DNA of 7,837 nucleotides from an uncultured bacterium. GTDB lineage: Bacteria; Patescibacteriota; Minisyncoccia; Phycocordibacterales; UBA1006. Within the stretch, counting starts at the first letter, position 1, and each line of letters starts with the position of its first letter. The position numbers and the translations under genes were made by a program. The stretch covers positions 1-7,837 of the forward strand of contig CAIXMG010000073.1 in assembly GCA_903920485.1 (NCBI GenBank), written 5' to 3'. Below are positions 1-5,240 of this stretch, one piece after another. The notes beneath the pieces are model-generated. The model saw only the letters and a program-made list of their open reading frames with translations. It made no database searches and had not been told where the DNA came from.

Positions 1-11
1 GAGGAGAGGGT

Positions 12-26
12 CGCTCCGAAGGAGCG
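12..26 (+). promoter_or_regulatory. Hairpin in the rplM leader
   Basis: CGCTCC (12-17) and GGAGCG (21-26) form a perfect six-pair stem closed by a GAA loop, 38 bases before the rplM start. No T-run follows, so it is not a normal intrinsic terminator. It could be the base of an upstream terminator, an mRNA-stabilising hairpin, or part of an autogenous control site for the ribosomal operon. The window starts too close to tell which. Confidence 0.35.
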
Positions 27-63
27 GGGAGAGGTCTGAAATTACTATTTACTAAACACAGCT

Positions 64-408
64 ATGCAATACATTATTGATGCAACAGGAAAGAAGCTTG
101 GCCGTGTCTCAAGCGAAGCCGCAAGCATTTTGCGGGGAAAGCGAGATACGGGTTTTGCACCCAATAAAGTGAGCGAAGACACCGTCGTGATCGAGAACAT
201 CTCGAAACTCGACCTGTCCGAGCGACGATTGGAAGACGAGGGATTCGTGACCTACTCGGGATACCCGGGAGGACTCAAGCACGAGACTCGTGGACACTTG
301 ATCGGTCGAAGGGGGATGAAGGAAGTCGTCATGCGAACCATTCGCGGAATGCTTCCCCGAAACAAACTACGTGACCAGATGCTCAAGCACCTGACCATGA
401 AAGACTAA
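64..408 (+). CDS. rplM: 50S ribosomal protein L13
   Basis: L13 is an early-assembly protein of the large ribosomal subunit that binds 23S rRNA. The 114-residue product carries the family hallmarks: IIDATGKKLGR near the N-terminus, YSGYPGGLK in the centre and the RGMLPRNKLRDQMLKHL block near the end, matching the GMLPKGPLGRAMFRKLKV region of E. coli L13. It lacks about 13 N-terminal and about 18 C-terminal residues relative to E. coli; trimmed ribosomal proteins are usual in reduced genomes. ATG 64 is the only good start, since an in-frame TGA lies at 37-39. No Shine-Dalgarno sequence precedes it. rpsI begins two bases after its stop, so the pair is co-transcribed. CGA supplies 6 of its 12 arginine codons. 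Confidence 0.97.
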   Translation: MQYIIDATGKKLGRVSSEAASILRGKRDTGFAPNKVSEDTVVIENISKLDLSERRLEDEGFVTYSGYPGGLKHETRGHLIGRRGMKEVVMRTIRGMLPRNKLRDQMLKHLTMKD

Positions 409-410
409 GT

Positions 411-818
411 ATGACAGCTACCAAATCCCAAAACTACATCGGAGCCATCGGACGACGGAAGACGTCGACCGCACGGGTTCGACTGACCGAAGCTGCAAAG
501 ACGTCGGTCGTCATCAATGACAAGCCGATTGAGGTCTACTTCGTTACGAAGGAACTTATGAAGGTTGCCATGGAGGCGCTTCAGAAGCCGAAGGACGTGA
601 AGGAGTACACTATCACCATCGTGGTGAAGGGTGGAGGAATTCACTCCCAGGCCGAAGCTATCCGGCACGGCATTGCGCGAGCGCTTTCGACAACGGACGC
701 GACGCTCAAGACCGATGTGAAGAAGCTCGGTTTCCTCAAGCGAGACCCTCGCGCGAAGGAACGACGAAAGTTCGGTCACAAGAAGGCTCGAAAGAGCAGC
801 CAGTGGTCAAAGCGATAG
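411..818 (+). CDS. rpsI: 30S ribosomal protein S9
   Basis: S9 sits in the head of the small subunit and its C-terminal tail reaches the P-site tRNA. The 135-residue product has the normal family length, an N-terminal GAIGRRKTSTARVRL block, the central GGGIHSQAEAIRHGIARAL signature and the basic tail ending in QWSKR, the equivalent of the conserved QFSKR. It follows rplM by two bases, the widespread rplM-rpsI order, and has no Shine-Dalgarno sequence of its own, which suggests translational coupling. CGA encodes 8 of its 12 arginines, notable for a protein that should be highly expressed. A strong hairpin terminator lies just downstream. Confidence 0.98.
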   Translation: MTATKSQNYIGAIGRRKTSTARVRLTEAAKTSVVINDKPIEVYFVTKELMKVAMEALQKPKDVKEYTITIVVKGGGIHSQAEAIRHGIARALSTTDATLKTDVKKLGFLKRDPRAKERRKFGHKKARKSSQWSKR

Positions 819-837
819 TCGTACGACTTCCTTTATC

Positions 838-889
838 AAAAAATCCCTCTTCGTCCGCCGCAGCTTTAGCGGAGGAGGAGAGGTTTTTT
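838..889. terminator. Bidirectional terminator between rpsI and the coiled-coil gene
   Basis: CCTCT (846-850) pairs with AGAGG (879-883) and TCCGC (854-858) with GCGGA (869-873), separated by a small internal bulge and a loop of about ten bases. T6 follows on the plus strand (884-889) and A6 precedes the stem (838-843), so the element can stop transcription in both directions. It sits between two convergent genes, as expected for a shared terminator. Confidence 0.85.
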
Positions 890-891
890 GT

Positions 892-1206
892 TTAGCTGAA
901 TACTTCCTTATCCAGTTTACGTACTTGTTTCTTAACAACATCGAATTCAGATCTTGAAGGAGAATCCCTCATAATAAGCATGTTTAGATTGCTATCCACT
1001 TTATTAAATCGTTCTTCTACGTACTCCTTAAAACGCTCCAGATTCTCGTTTGTCATTGCCAATCCTTCAGCAAGAAGTTTTATCTTTTCCTCGATTCCGT
1101 ATGACAAAATCTCGCTATGGTTTTTTGACTCGTTAATCATGACCTGAATCATTTCCAGAAGCTTTTTGTCACGATCCGTGAAATTGTTTTCTTGTTCCTT
1201 TTTCAT
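892..1206 (-). CDS. Small coiled-coil protein of unknown function
   Basis: A 104-residue, highly charged protein rich in E, K, N and D with long helical stretches and heptad-like hydrophobic spacing (about residues 10-75), and no signal peptide, membrane segment or catalytic motif. I do not recognise a named family; short coiled-coil proteins of this type are common in Patescibacteria. The frame is open up to 1305, but I place the start at ATG 1206 because a good promoter (-35 TTGACC, 16-bp spacer, -10 TATACT) ends seven bases before it, which puts the transcript start at or next to the ATG. The longer reading would cross that promoter and run towards grpE. It is divergent from grpE and convergent with rpsI. 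Confidence 0.75.
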   Translation of the reverse strand: MKKEQENNFTDRDKKLLEMIQVMINESKNHSEILSYGIEEKIKLLAEGLAMTNENLERFKEYVEERFNKVDSNLNMLIMRDSPSRSEFDVVKKQVRKLDKEVFS

Positions 1207-1241
1207 GGTCGTCAGTATATCCCTTTCGCAGGGTGGGTCAA
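1207..1241 (-). promoter_or_regulatory. Promoter of the coiled-coil gene, predicted leaderless
   Basis: Read on the minus strand: -35 TTGACC (1236-1241), 16-bp spacer, -10 TATACT (1214-1219), then seven bases to the ATG at 1206. A start about seven bases past the -10 falls at 1207, so the mRNA would have essentially no 5' leader. No Shine-Dalgarno sequence is available. Confidence 0.7.
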
Positions 1242-1312
1242 TTGATAAAAAGTTTAAATTTATTCTTTCTTTATCAGCCGTTGTGAAGGCTTTTTTCCTT
1301 GCCAAAAATATG

Positions 1313-1318
1313 TATAAT
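1313..1318 (+). promoter_or_regulatory. -10 box of grpE, near-leaderless
   Basis: A perfect TATAAT lies nine bases upstream of the grpE ATG (1328), predicting a leader of only about three bases. There is no good -35; TTTTTT with a 16-bp spacer is the nearest candidate. No CIRCE-type heat-shock inverted repeat (TTAGCACTC-N9-GAGTGCTAA) is present between the divergent genes (1207-1327). Confidence 0.65.
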
Positions 1319-1327
1319 GACGGTACT

Positions 1328-1903
1328 ATGCAAGACGAAATCTACCAGGAGCCAGGCGTAAATACCGAAGACGACGTCAAGTTCGAGGAACTCGACTGGG
1401 TGGGCGACGAAAAAAAGGACAAGGAAAAGCTCAAGAAGCTTCGCGACGACTTGAAACGGTCTCAATTGGAATCCCGTGAGACCCTTACGGCTCTTCAGCG
1501 CAGCCGGGCTGACTACGTAAATCTCAAAAGGGAATTCGACGAGGTGCGTGACGCTACAAAGACAAAGACTGTGGAGCGCGTGGTAGGGGATTTTTTGCCG
1601 ATCCTCGACAGCTTCGACATGGCCATGGGGAACAAGGAAGTCTGGGAATCTGTCGACAAGAACTGGCGTGTCGGGATCGAATACATCCACGGCCAGTTCC
1701 ACAAAACCTTGGAAGATTACGGCATCGAACCGATTGACACCGTCGGTGCAGACTTTGATCCCAACATCCACGAACCGATGGAAACGGTTGATACTGACGA
1801 TGCGTCCCAGGATCACACGATCGCGAAGATCATCCAGAAGGGCTACAAGATGGGTGGCAAGGTTGTCAGACCTGCGCGGGTTGTGGTGTGGAAGCTGAAA
1901 TAA
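1328..1903 (+). CDS. grpE: Nucleotide exchange factor GrpE
   Basis: GrpE is the cytoplasmic dimeric co-chaperone that releases ADP from DnaK. The 191-residue product has an acidic N-terminus (1-30), a long charged coiled coil (about 30-85), the four-helix-bundle dimerisation segment with DFLPILDSFDMAM (88-100), and the C-terminal beta wing containing FDPNIHEPM (143-151) and the QKGYKMGGKVVRPARVVV signature (170-187). The frame is open from 1166, but the start is set at ATG 1328: it gives a normal GrpE length, and a TATAAT nine bases upstream makes any earlier start untranscribed. None of its 11 arginines uses CGA, unlike dnaK and the ribosomal genes. Its partner dnaK is about 4.65 kb downstream rather than adjacent. 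Confidence 0.96.
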   Translation: MQDEIYQEPGVNTEDDVKFEELDWVGDEKKDKEKLKKLRDDLKRSQLESRETLTALQRSRADYVNLKREFDEVRDATKTKTVERVVGDFLPILDSFDMAMGNKEVWESVDKNWRVGIEYIHGQFHKTLEDYGIEPIDTVGADFDPNIHEPMETVDTDDASQDHTIAKIIQKGYKMGGKVVRPARVVVWKLK

Positions 1904-1914
1904 TTCATGATGTG

Positions 1915-1951
1915 AAAATGCCTCTCTAATAAAATCAGAGAGGCATTTTTT
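1915..1951. terminator. Bidirectional terminator after grpE
   Basis: A perfect 13-bp stem, AAAATGCCTCTCT (1915-1927) with AGAGAGGCATTTT (1937-1949), and a nine-base loop, ending in a T6 run (1946-1951). A-rich sequence on the left arm serves the opposite strand. It separates grpE from the convergent repeat-protein gene. Confidence 0.92.
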
Positions 1952-1964
1952 GTTGAAAGAACTG

Positions 1965-2639
1965 CTATGTTAGTTTACTTTGGAAGACGCCAATGCTTAG
2001 GAAGTCATTCTCCGTAACACTAGACATGCTGGCGATCACCACGCCCACGCTTTGGGAGGTTTTTATTGCCCCCTGTACGACGGTAAAACCGACAAACTGC
2101 GAAGCTTCCAGGATGGAAAATTGAAAGAGGGTTATCCCTATAAGTTGGCAGGCTTCTCTTCCTCCATACTGATGGAAGACAATGCCTGCGACCATTCGTG
2201 CCTTTCCGTTTTCAGTACCAGCTCGTTGGAAAAATGCTATGCCCAATCCAATCTGGGAATTAACAGCAGACCATTGGAAAAAGACTGCTCCCACGTTCAT
2301 TCGGACCTGCACGCCTTTTTGGTAAGGCATAACTCCTACTATACAGATAGATTCTCCTTGTTGTGAGATTTGGAGAATTCCCATCATACTAACAGCATCT
2401 TCCTTTGCATGCTGGAAGATTGCGATTAGCGAATAGACGCTCCCTTCGGAATTGAATCCCCCGAATAGTGAATAGACATTTTTTCCTATCTTCCAGGGAT
2501 AACAGAACAGAAAAAGAATAGCGGCATGCCACAGGTGGGTAAGGCTCGTGCCTGATGTGAAAAAGGCCAGGTTGAGGTATATACCGATAGTACCTATTAT
2601 CGAAGTAAGGCCCAGGGCAAAAACAAAATTTTTATTCAT
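1965..2639 (-). CDS. Membrane protein with tandem hydrophobic-G-xxxx-Q repeats
   Basis: This 224-residue protein starts with two hydrophobic segments (about 5-29 and 36-48), so it is probably membrane-anchored. The rest is built from about nine degenerate repeats with glycines at 87, 102, 117, 133, 152, 168, 184, 199 and 217, spaced 15, 15, 16, 19, 16, 16, 15 and 18 residues. The core pattern is a hydrophobic residue, G, four mostly hydrophobic or aromatic residues, then Q; Q stands five after G at 107, 122, 138, 157, 173 and 189. Such regular spacing suggests a beta-solenoid or beta-rich repeat fold. It loosely recalls surface-repeat proteins with repeated G-[LF]-Q-[IV]-G units, but I cannot assign a family. 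No catalytic motif is seen. Start ATG 2639; no Shine-Dalgarno sequence. Confidence 0.8.
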   Translation of the reverse strand: MNKNFVFALGLTSIIGTIGIYLNLAFFTSGTSLTHLWHAAILFLFCYPWKIGKNVYSLFGGFNSEGSVYSLIAIFQHAKEDAVSMMGILQISQQGESICIVGVMPYQKGVQVRMNVGAVFFQWSAVNSQIGLGIAFFQRAGTENGKARMVAGIVFHQYGGREACQLIGITLFQFSILEASQFVGFTVVQGAIKTSQSVGVVIASMSSVTENDFLSIGVFQSKLT

Positions 2640-2676
2640 GGTGTTAAGTTTTTAGTGTGCAAAAAAGTCTTTGGTT

Positions 2677-2712
2677 ATCAGTGAGATTATTACTAATAAT
2701 AAATGTTGTCAA
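2677..2712 (-). promoter_or_regulatory. Possible promoter of the repeat-protein gene
   Basis: On the minus strand TTGACA (2707-2712) is followed by an A/T-only stretch offering several weak -10 candidates, for example AATAAT after 15 bp or TAATCT after 17 bp. The -35 is perfect but the -10 is ambiguous. A leader of roughly 40 bases would precede ATG 2639. Confidence 0.4.
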
Positions 2713-2715
2713 TTA

Positions 2716-2758
2716 ATGGAAAGAAAAGTTTTTCCATAATAATTCCCCTCGAAAGGGG
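2716..2758. repeat. Two hairpins between the two minus-strand membrane genes
   Basis: ATGGAAA (2716-2722) pairs with TTTCCAT (2731-2737), and CCCCT (2745-2749) pairs with AGGGG (2754-2758) around a CGAA loop. Read on the minus strand, the G+C-rich hairpin follows the stop of the small membrane gene (2768) and could end its transcript, but only a mixed A/T stretch follows it, not a clean T-run. It is at best a weak terminator. Confidence 0.4.
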
Positions 2759-2767
2759 TCTTATTAT

Positions 2768-2977
2768 TTAGTTTTTTCGCGCTCGTATCTTCGGTGGCCT
2801 GGCAATCTCCGTGGGCTGGTTTCTTTGGGAAATGATCCACCAGACCAGTCCGATTGCAAAGGGGATCCATCCCAGGAAGGACCATTTTCCCGGTGCCATC
2901 GAAATGATGAACGGTGACGGGATCATACACAGGATGCTGAAGAGCGGAAAGCCGGCATGTTTCTTTTTAGTACCCAT
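2768..2977 (-). CDS. Small two-helix membrane protein
   Basis: A 69-residue protein with a basic N-terminus (GTKKKH), two predicted transmembrane helices (about 10-28 and 33-50) and a basic C-terminal tail rich in R, K and P. I do not recognise a family. The frame opens earlier, with an ATG at 3031, but that codon lies upstream of the -10 box of a promoter with a perfect TTGACA (3043-3048). Transcripts would start near 3015, making ATG 2977 the first usable start. A plus-strand ORF on the same bases looks like a shadow, because only the minus reading gives two clean hydrophobic helices with basic flanks. Very small membrane proteins are hard to confirm from sequence alone. Confidence 0.6.
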   Translation of the reverse strand: MGTKKKHAGFPLFSILCMIPSPFIISMAPGKWSFLGWIPFAIGLVWWIISQRNQPTEIARPPKIRARKN

Positions 2978-3021
2978 GGCGTATTCGGGTTTGGTGGATG
3001 AATAGGTTTTCTGGAAAAGAG

Positions 3022-3048
3022 AATATAACATTAAGGGACCATTGTCAA
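3022..3048 (-). promoter_or_regulatory. Promoter of the small membrane protein gene
   Basis: On the minus strand: perfect -35 TTGACA (3043-3048), a short 15-bp spacer, and -10 TATATT (3022-3027). The predicted start near 3015 gives a leader of about 38 bases before ATG 2977. Confidence 0.55.
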
Positions 3049-3092
3049 ATATTCATAAGTATGGTACATTGGGCACGTGCGAGCGATCGCAT

Positions 3093-3116
3093 TAATCAAA
3101 ACCATAATCAAAACCA
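3093..3116 (+). repeat. Perfect 12-bp tandem repeat before the P-loop gene
   Basis: TAATCAAAACCA occurs twice head to tail (3093-3104 and 3105-3116), ending 10 bases before the ATG at 3127. CATAAT inside it (3103-3108) is a possible -10. A similar tandem, TTAAAACCA twice, precedes dnaK. Confidence 0.8.
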
Positions 3117-3126
3117 CTTATTTTAT

Positions 3127-3648
3127 ATGAATCAATTCATCATCATCATTAATGGGCCCATCGTGTCTGGAAAGACCTGGGCGGTAGATGCCATCATGGC
3201 AAAATACAAGAAAGTCTTTCGGCTTTCCATTAACAAGATCAAATTTTTAATTTCGGACTATAATCCCGAACGTGACCGGGGAATCGTTCATGAGGCGACC
3301 ATGATCATTGCAGACAGAATGCTGGCGAATGGAATGTCGATCATCATGGAAGGAGGATCAATCATGCAGGGCAAGGTCAACGAGGAACTCGAGGAACTTG
3401 GCAAGAAGTACAGGGTAAAGACGACCTACGTGAACGTCGAGGCTCCTCTTGAAACGCTCATGACGCGTTTCCATGACCGCGTCCGCTTGGCGCCTTCTCG
3501 TGGGTCCAAACTTTCCGTCACTGATGATGCTGGATTCATGAAGCGCTACGACGCCTACCAAGGCGTGAAGGGCAGCTCGAACATCACCCTTGATTCAAGC
3601 ACCATGACTCCTGATGAAATTGCACAGAAGATCATGGCGCTAGTATAG
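3127..3648 (+). CDS. P-loop kinase-like NTPase
   Basis: A 173-residue protein with an N-terminal beta strand leading into a Walker A motif, GPIVSGKT (10-17), then a buried strand SIIMEGGS (71-78) in the Walker B/substrate position, and an arginine-rich lid-like segment RFHDRVRLAPSRG (114-126). It ends with a strand ITLDSS followed by TPDEIAQKI, a common C-terminus in small AAA_33/AAA_18-type kinases. This architecture suits a nucleotide, polynucleotide or small-molecule kinase, and resembles the kinase core of zeta-type toxins; the substrate cannot be told. The frame extends back to 2998, but ATG 3127 begins right at the first strand of the fold and is preferred. Arginine codons are CGC, CGT, CGG, AGA and AGG, never CGA. 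Confidence 0.8.
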   Translation: MNQFIIIINGPIVSGKTWAVDAIMAKYKKVFRLSINKIKFLISDYNPERDRGIVHEATMIIADRMLANGMSIIMEGGSIMQGKVNEELEELGKKYRVKTTYVNVEAPLETLMTRFHDRVRLAPSRGSKLSVTDDAGFMKRYDAYQGVKGSSNITLDSSTMTPDEIAQKIMALV

Positions 3649-3663
3649 ATTTTTACGAATGCA

Positions 3664-3683
3664 AAAAGGCCGGATGGCCTTTT
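3664..3683. terminator. Bidirectional terminator between P-loop and PaaX-like genes
   Basis: AAAAGGCC (3664-3671) pairs perfectly with GGCCTTTT (3676-3683) around a GGAT loop. The arms supply a T-run on either strand, so it can end both the plus-strand kinase gene and the minus-strand regulator gene, whose stop codon starts one base further on. Confidence 0.88.
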
Positions 3684-3684
3684 G

Positions 3685-4224
3685 TTATTTCTTAAACATC
3701 TCCATCAACACCTTTTCTGTTTCCTCATCCAAGGATTCCGTCACCATGATCATCAGTTCGGTCGTCAGGCCAAGGTCCTTCTTTATGTTAAGGAAGAGGT
3801 GTTCGAACGGGTAGGGGGAAATCCAGGCCGAATTTTTCAGCATTACGAAGCCGGCTTTTTTAAGCAGGTAGCGCAGGGATTCGCGCTCGCTTTTGCGGCT
3901 TTCCGGCAGGTCCAGCAGGATGATGCGCCACTTGCCGTCCCAATTGGGATTCACGACGGCCGTATCGCTTTCCAGCTTCAAACTGGTGGCTTTTCGCCGA
4001 CCGGCCCGGGTCAGCAGGGCATAGTCGTTTTGGCCTGAAAAATGGCTCTCTACGAGGCCGGAATCGCGCAGTCCGCGAAGTGACCGGTTGACGGCATATC
4101 GCGCCTTATCGGCCATTTTTTGCCCTTCCAAGGTCATTTTATCCGCCAATTCAGCCAACGAAACCGCCTTGTTTTCAGAAAGGATTTTGAGGATTTTCTT
4201 TGAATAGTCGGGGTTGGTTGACAT
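3685..4224 (-). CDS. PaaX-like regulator with Cas2-like domain
   Basis: The 179-residue protein has an N-terminal winged helix-turn-helix (about 8-80; ILKILSENKAVSLAELADKM is the typical opening) and a C-terminal domain beginning WDGKWRIILLDLPESRK (95-111), then LRYLLKKAGFVMLKNSAWISP (117-137). That second block matches the central Cas2-like ferredoxin fold of PaaX repressors, where DG-WR-V-L-F-D-P-E and G-F-...-W-v-S-P are conserved. Classical PaaX is about 300 residues with an extra C-terminal domain; this one stops after the Cas2-like part. D105 in LLDLPE sits where Cas2 nucleases carry their aspartate, but there is no CRISPR array or other cas gene here. Most likely a DNA-binding repressor with an unknown target. 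It may be labelled Cas2 in automatic annotation, which would mislead. Confidence 0.8.
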   Translation of the reverse strand: MSTNPDYSKKILKILSENKAVSLAELADKMTLEGQKMADKARYAVNRSLRGLRDSGLVESHFSGQNDYALLTRAGRRKATSLKLESDTAVVNPNWDGKWRIILLDLPESRKSERESLRYLLKKAGFVMLKNSAWISPYPFEHLFLNIKKDLGLTTELMIMVTESLDEETEKVLMEMFKK

Positions 4225-4240
4225 AAGAGTTTAAAAGGGT

Positions 4241-4246
4241 AATATA
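4241..4246 (-). promoter_or_regulatory. Possible -10 box of the PaaX-like gene
   Basis: TATATT on the minus strand, preceded by ATG as in the grpE -10 context, lies 16 bases before ATG 4224. No convincing -35 is present. It lies close to the oppositely oriented TATAAT at 4256-4261, so the two promoters would be divergent and closely spaced. Confidence 0.4.
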
Positions 4247-4255
4247 CATTCAGTC

Positions 4256-4313
4256 TATAATTCGCCCTGTATCAGGGGTAGGGCGTCCTGTTTTTGCGAG
4301 CAGGACGTTTTTT
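4256..4313 (+). ncRNA. Candidate short RNA unit: -10 box, overlapping hairpins, terminator
   Basis: TATAAT (4256-4261) predicts a start near 4268. CGTCCTG (4284-4290) and CAGGACG (4301-4307) form a seven-pair stem followed by T6 (4308-4313), a textbook terminator. Upstream, CCCTG/CAGGG (4265-4277) or CGCCCT/AGGGCG (4263-4268 with 4280-4285) can form alternative hairpins, the latter sharing two bases with the terminator stem. No plus-strand gene ends here, so the terminator is an orphan. It could close a transcript of about 45 bases or block read-through from the regulator's promoter region. No good -35 is present and I recognise no RNA family. Confidence 0.35.
4284..4313 (+). terminator. Orphan intrinsic terminator
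   Basis: Seven-pair stem CGTCCTG/CAGGACG with a ten-base loop and a T6 tail, oriented for plus-strand transcripts although the flanking gene to the left runs the other way. The stretch 4314-4418 to its right is A+T-rich and shows nothing else I can support. Confidence 0.75.
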
Positions 4314-4418
4314 GTTGGTTAAAACGTGATATATCGTGAGACTATCATATTTGGGGTAATAAACAAATGATAAAACTTTACGGTTTAGAGAGATTTTACT
4401 GGTAATTGCTTTATGTCG

Positions 4419-4437
4419 CCCTGCTAACATTGCAGGG
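4419..4437 (+). promoter_or_regulatory. Extended -10 and hairpin over a GTG start
   Basis: TGC-TAACAT (4422-4430) has the TGn extended -10 form and ends six bases before GTG 4437, predicting a leaderless transcript. The same bases form an inverted repeat, CCCTGC (4419-4424) with GCAGGG (4432-4437), that reaches the first base of the start codon. Confidence 0.35.
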
Positions 4438-4574
4438 TGATCATCGAGGTCGACGAGTACAAGAAGAAGGTTCCTGGATATGATCCCGACCATTCGGAGC
4501 TGGTTCATCGTGAAAGCGCAAGACTAGCCGATAAAGATTTTGTTGGATGCTTAAAATCTGGCAGTTACACATAG
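4437..4574 (+). CDS. Small ORF, 45 aa, possible gene remnant
   Basis: GTG start, 45 residues: a charged sequence beginning MIIEVDEYKKKVPGYDPDHS and continuing with HRESARLADKDFVGCLKSG before TAG at 4572-4574. The amphipathic ESARLADKDF helix looks like genuine protein sequence and resembles, from memory, the N-terminal part of some longer hypothetical P-loop proteins in Patescibacteria; I cannot verify this. An in-frame TAA at 4425-4427 rules out a longer start. The next ORF (4578-4757) is in the same frame only one sense codon after the TAG, so this may be the front end of a gene broken by a nonsense mutation, or the first of two tiny adjacent genes. Confidence 0.45.
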   Translation: MIIEVDEYKKKVPGYDPDHSELVHRESARLADKDFVGCLKSGSYT

Positions 4575-4577
4575 ATT

Positions 4578-4757
4578 ATGATATATTCAGCAAATATGCA
4601 GAAGGCAAGTGATTATTTTAAAAGTGCTCAAAAAGGAGAAACTTTGGTTGCACCTAGCAGCCCAGCAGTTTTGGTCTACCTCAAGGCAGCTCGTGAAGGG
4701 AAAGGGCTTGCTGATAAGGTTCTCAAGGGACTTGGGAGGGGTCAAAAAACTAAATAA
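4578..4757 (+). CDS. Small ORF, 59 aa, unknown function
   Basis: A 59-residue reading from ATG 4578, with an internal ATG at residue 7, giving a compact helical sequence with VLVYLKAAREGKGLADKVLK (31-50) and a basic tail ending GRGQKTK. No family is recognised. It has the same frame as the 45-aa ORF before it and starts four bases after that ORF's TAG. It could be translated separately, be reached by stop-codon read-through, or be the back half of a degraded gene. It lies 84 bases before the BECR-like gene, so a small antitoxin role is conceivable by position only. An overlapping plus-strand frame (4609-4809) ends in low-complexity sequence and looks like a shadow. Confidence 0.45.
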   Translation: MIYSANMQKASDYFKSAQKGETLVAPSSPAVLVYLKAAREGKGLADKVLKGLGRGQKTK

Positions 4758-4827
4758 TAAACTAAAAATAAAAATTTGCAGCATTAAAAATTTATTATTT
4801 CTTAGCTGATTCTATATCTCGGATAAG

Positions 4828-4833
4828 TATAAT
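4828..4833 (+). promoter_or_regulatory. -10 box of the BECR-like gene, near-leaderless
   Basis: A perfect TATAAT ends eight bases before ATG 4842, so the leader would be about two bases. No Shine-Dalgarno sequence and no clear -35 are seen. Confidence 0.6.
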
Positions 4834-4841
4834 CCTTTTCG

Positions 4842-5231
4842 ATGAAAAGTTTTATTGAACTGTTGCGCGAGAAATACCGGAAACTTGAACCTGTCCATTG
4901 TCCTTATTTAGGCCAAGAGGTGTTTTTTACCTTGAAAGGTTTTAAGCATTTGCTTTGGAAATCCGACGGTCGCAGAGATGCTCGAACCATTCGGAAAAGA
5001 TTCGAAATCATTGACGTCGTTCCTGAGATTTTGGCAAATTCAGGAACTCTTCAGGAGTATGAGAATAGTGGAAAGGAGTTTTTCTGCTTCGTTGCCATTA
5101 TCAAAGACAAGAAGTACAAGGTAGTCATTACAAAATCAAATGATGGAACTTATAAATTTGTTTCGGTGATTCCCAACTGGAAAGTAGGAAAGCGAGACAC
5201 TCAACTACTAAAAAATCATCCCAACGGATGA
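4842..5231 (+). CDS. Probable BECR-fold RNase/toxin-like protein
   Basis: A 129-residue protein without signal peptide or membrane segment. The order of elements, a strand and helix with FTLKGFKHLLW (29-39), a basic SDGRRDARTIRKR stretch (41-53), a helix PEILANSGTLQEY, then two strands FFCFVAIIKDKKYKVVITK and TYKFVSVIP, resembles the barnase/EndoU/colicin E5-D/RelE-like (BECR) nucleases seen in phages and toxin systems. H36, K35, R44/R45 and the late K/S/T residues are plausible active-site positions; none is proven. If so, it would cut RNA in the cytoplasm. It is followed by an Imm40-like gene after 258 bases. The stop codon lies inside a terminator stem. A non-toxic host RNase or a housekeeping DUF is the alternative. 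Confidence 0.6.
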   Translation: MKSFIELLREKYRKLEPVHCPYLGQEVFFTLKGFKHLLWKSDGRRDARTIRKRFEIIDVVPEILANSGTLQEYENSGKEFFCFVAIIKDKKYKVVITKSNDGTYKFVSVIPNWKVGKRDTQLLKNHPNG

Positions 5232-5237
5232 TTTTTT
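5210..5237. terminator. Bidirectional terminator overlapping the BECR-like gene end
   Basis: AAAAAATCATCC (5210-5221) pairs perfectly with GGATGATTTTTT (5226-5237) around a CAAC loop. The last codons and the TGA stop (5229-5231) lie within the stem, so a ribosome finishing the gene would cover the hairpin. Confidence 0.9.
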
Positions 5238-5240
5238 AGA

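Noticed and set aside
1166..1327. 54-residue N-terminal extension of GrpE
   Set aside because: It crosses the promoters of both divergent genes and a TATAAT nine bases before ATG 1328; GrpE length is normal without it.
1207..1327. CIRCE/HrcA operator upstream of grpE
   Set aside because: No TTAGCACTC-like inverted repeat is present in the divergent promoter region or before dnaK.
2052..2366. Plus-strand 104-aa ORF opposite the repeat membrane protein
   Set aside because: The minus-strand frame shows regular repeats and membrane segments; the plus-strand reading shows neither.
3682..4038. Plus-strand 118-aa ORF opposite the PaaX-like gene
   Set aside because: It is antisense to a well-supported coding region; the H/Q/F-rich composition is typical of a shadow frame.
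3685..4224. CRISPR Cas2 interpretation of the PaaX-like protein
   Set aside because: There is an N-terminal winged helix, no CRISPR repeats and no cas1 or other cas genes in the window.
4272..4508. Minus-strand 78-aa ORF
   Set aside because: It covers the orphan terminator and the start of the better-looking plus-strand small ORF, and its sequence shows no domain-like pattern.
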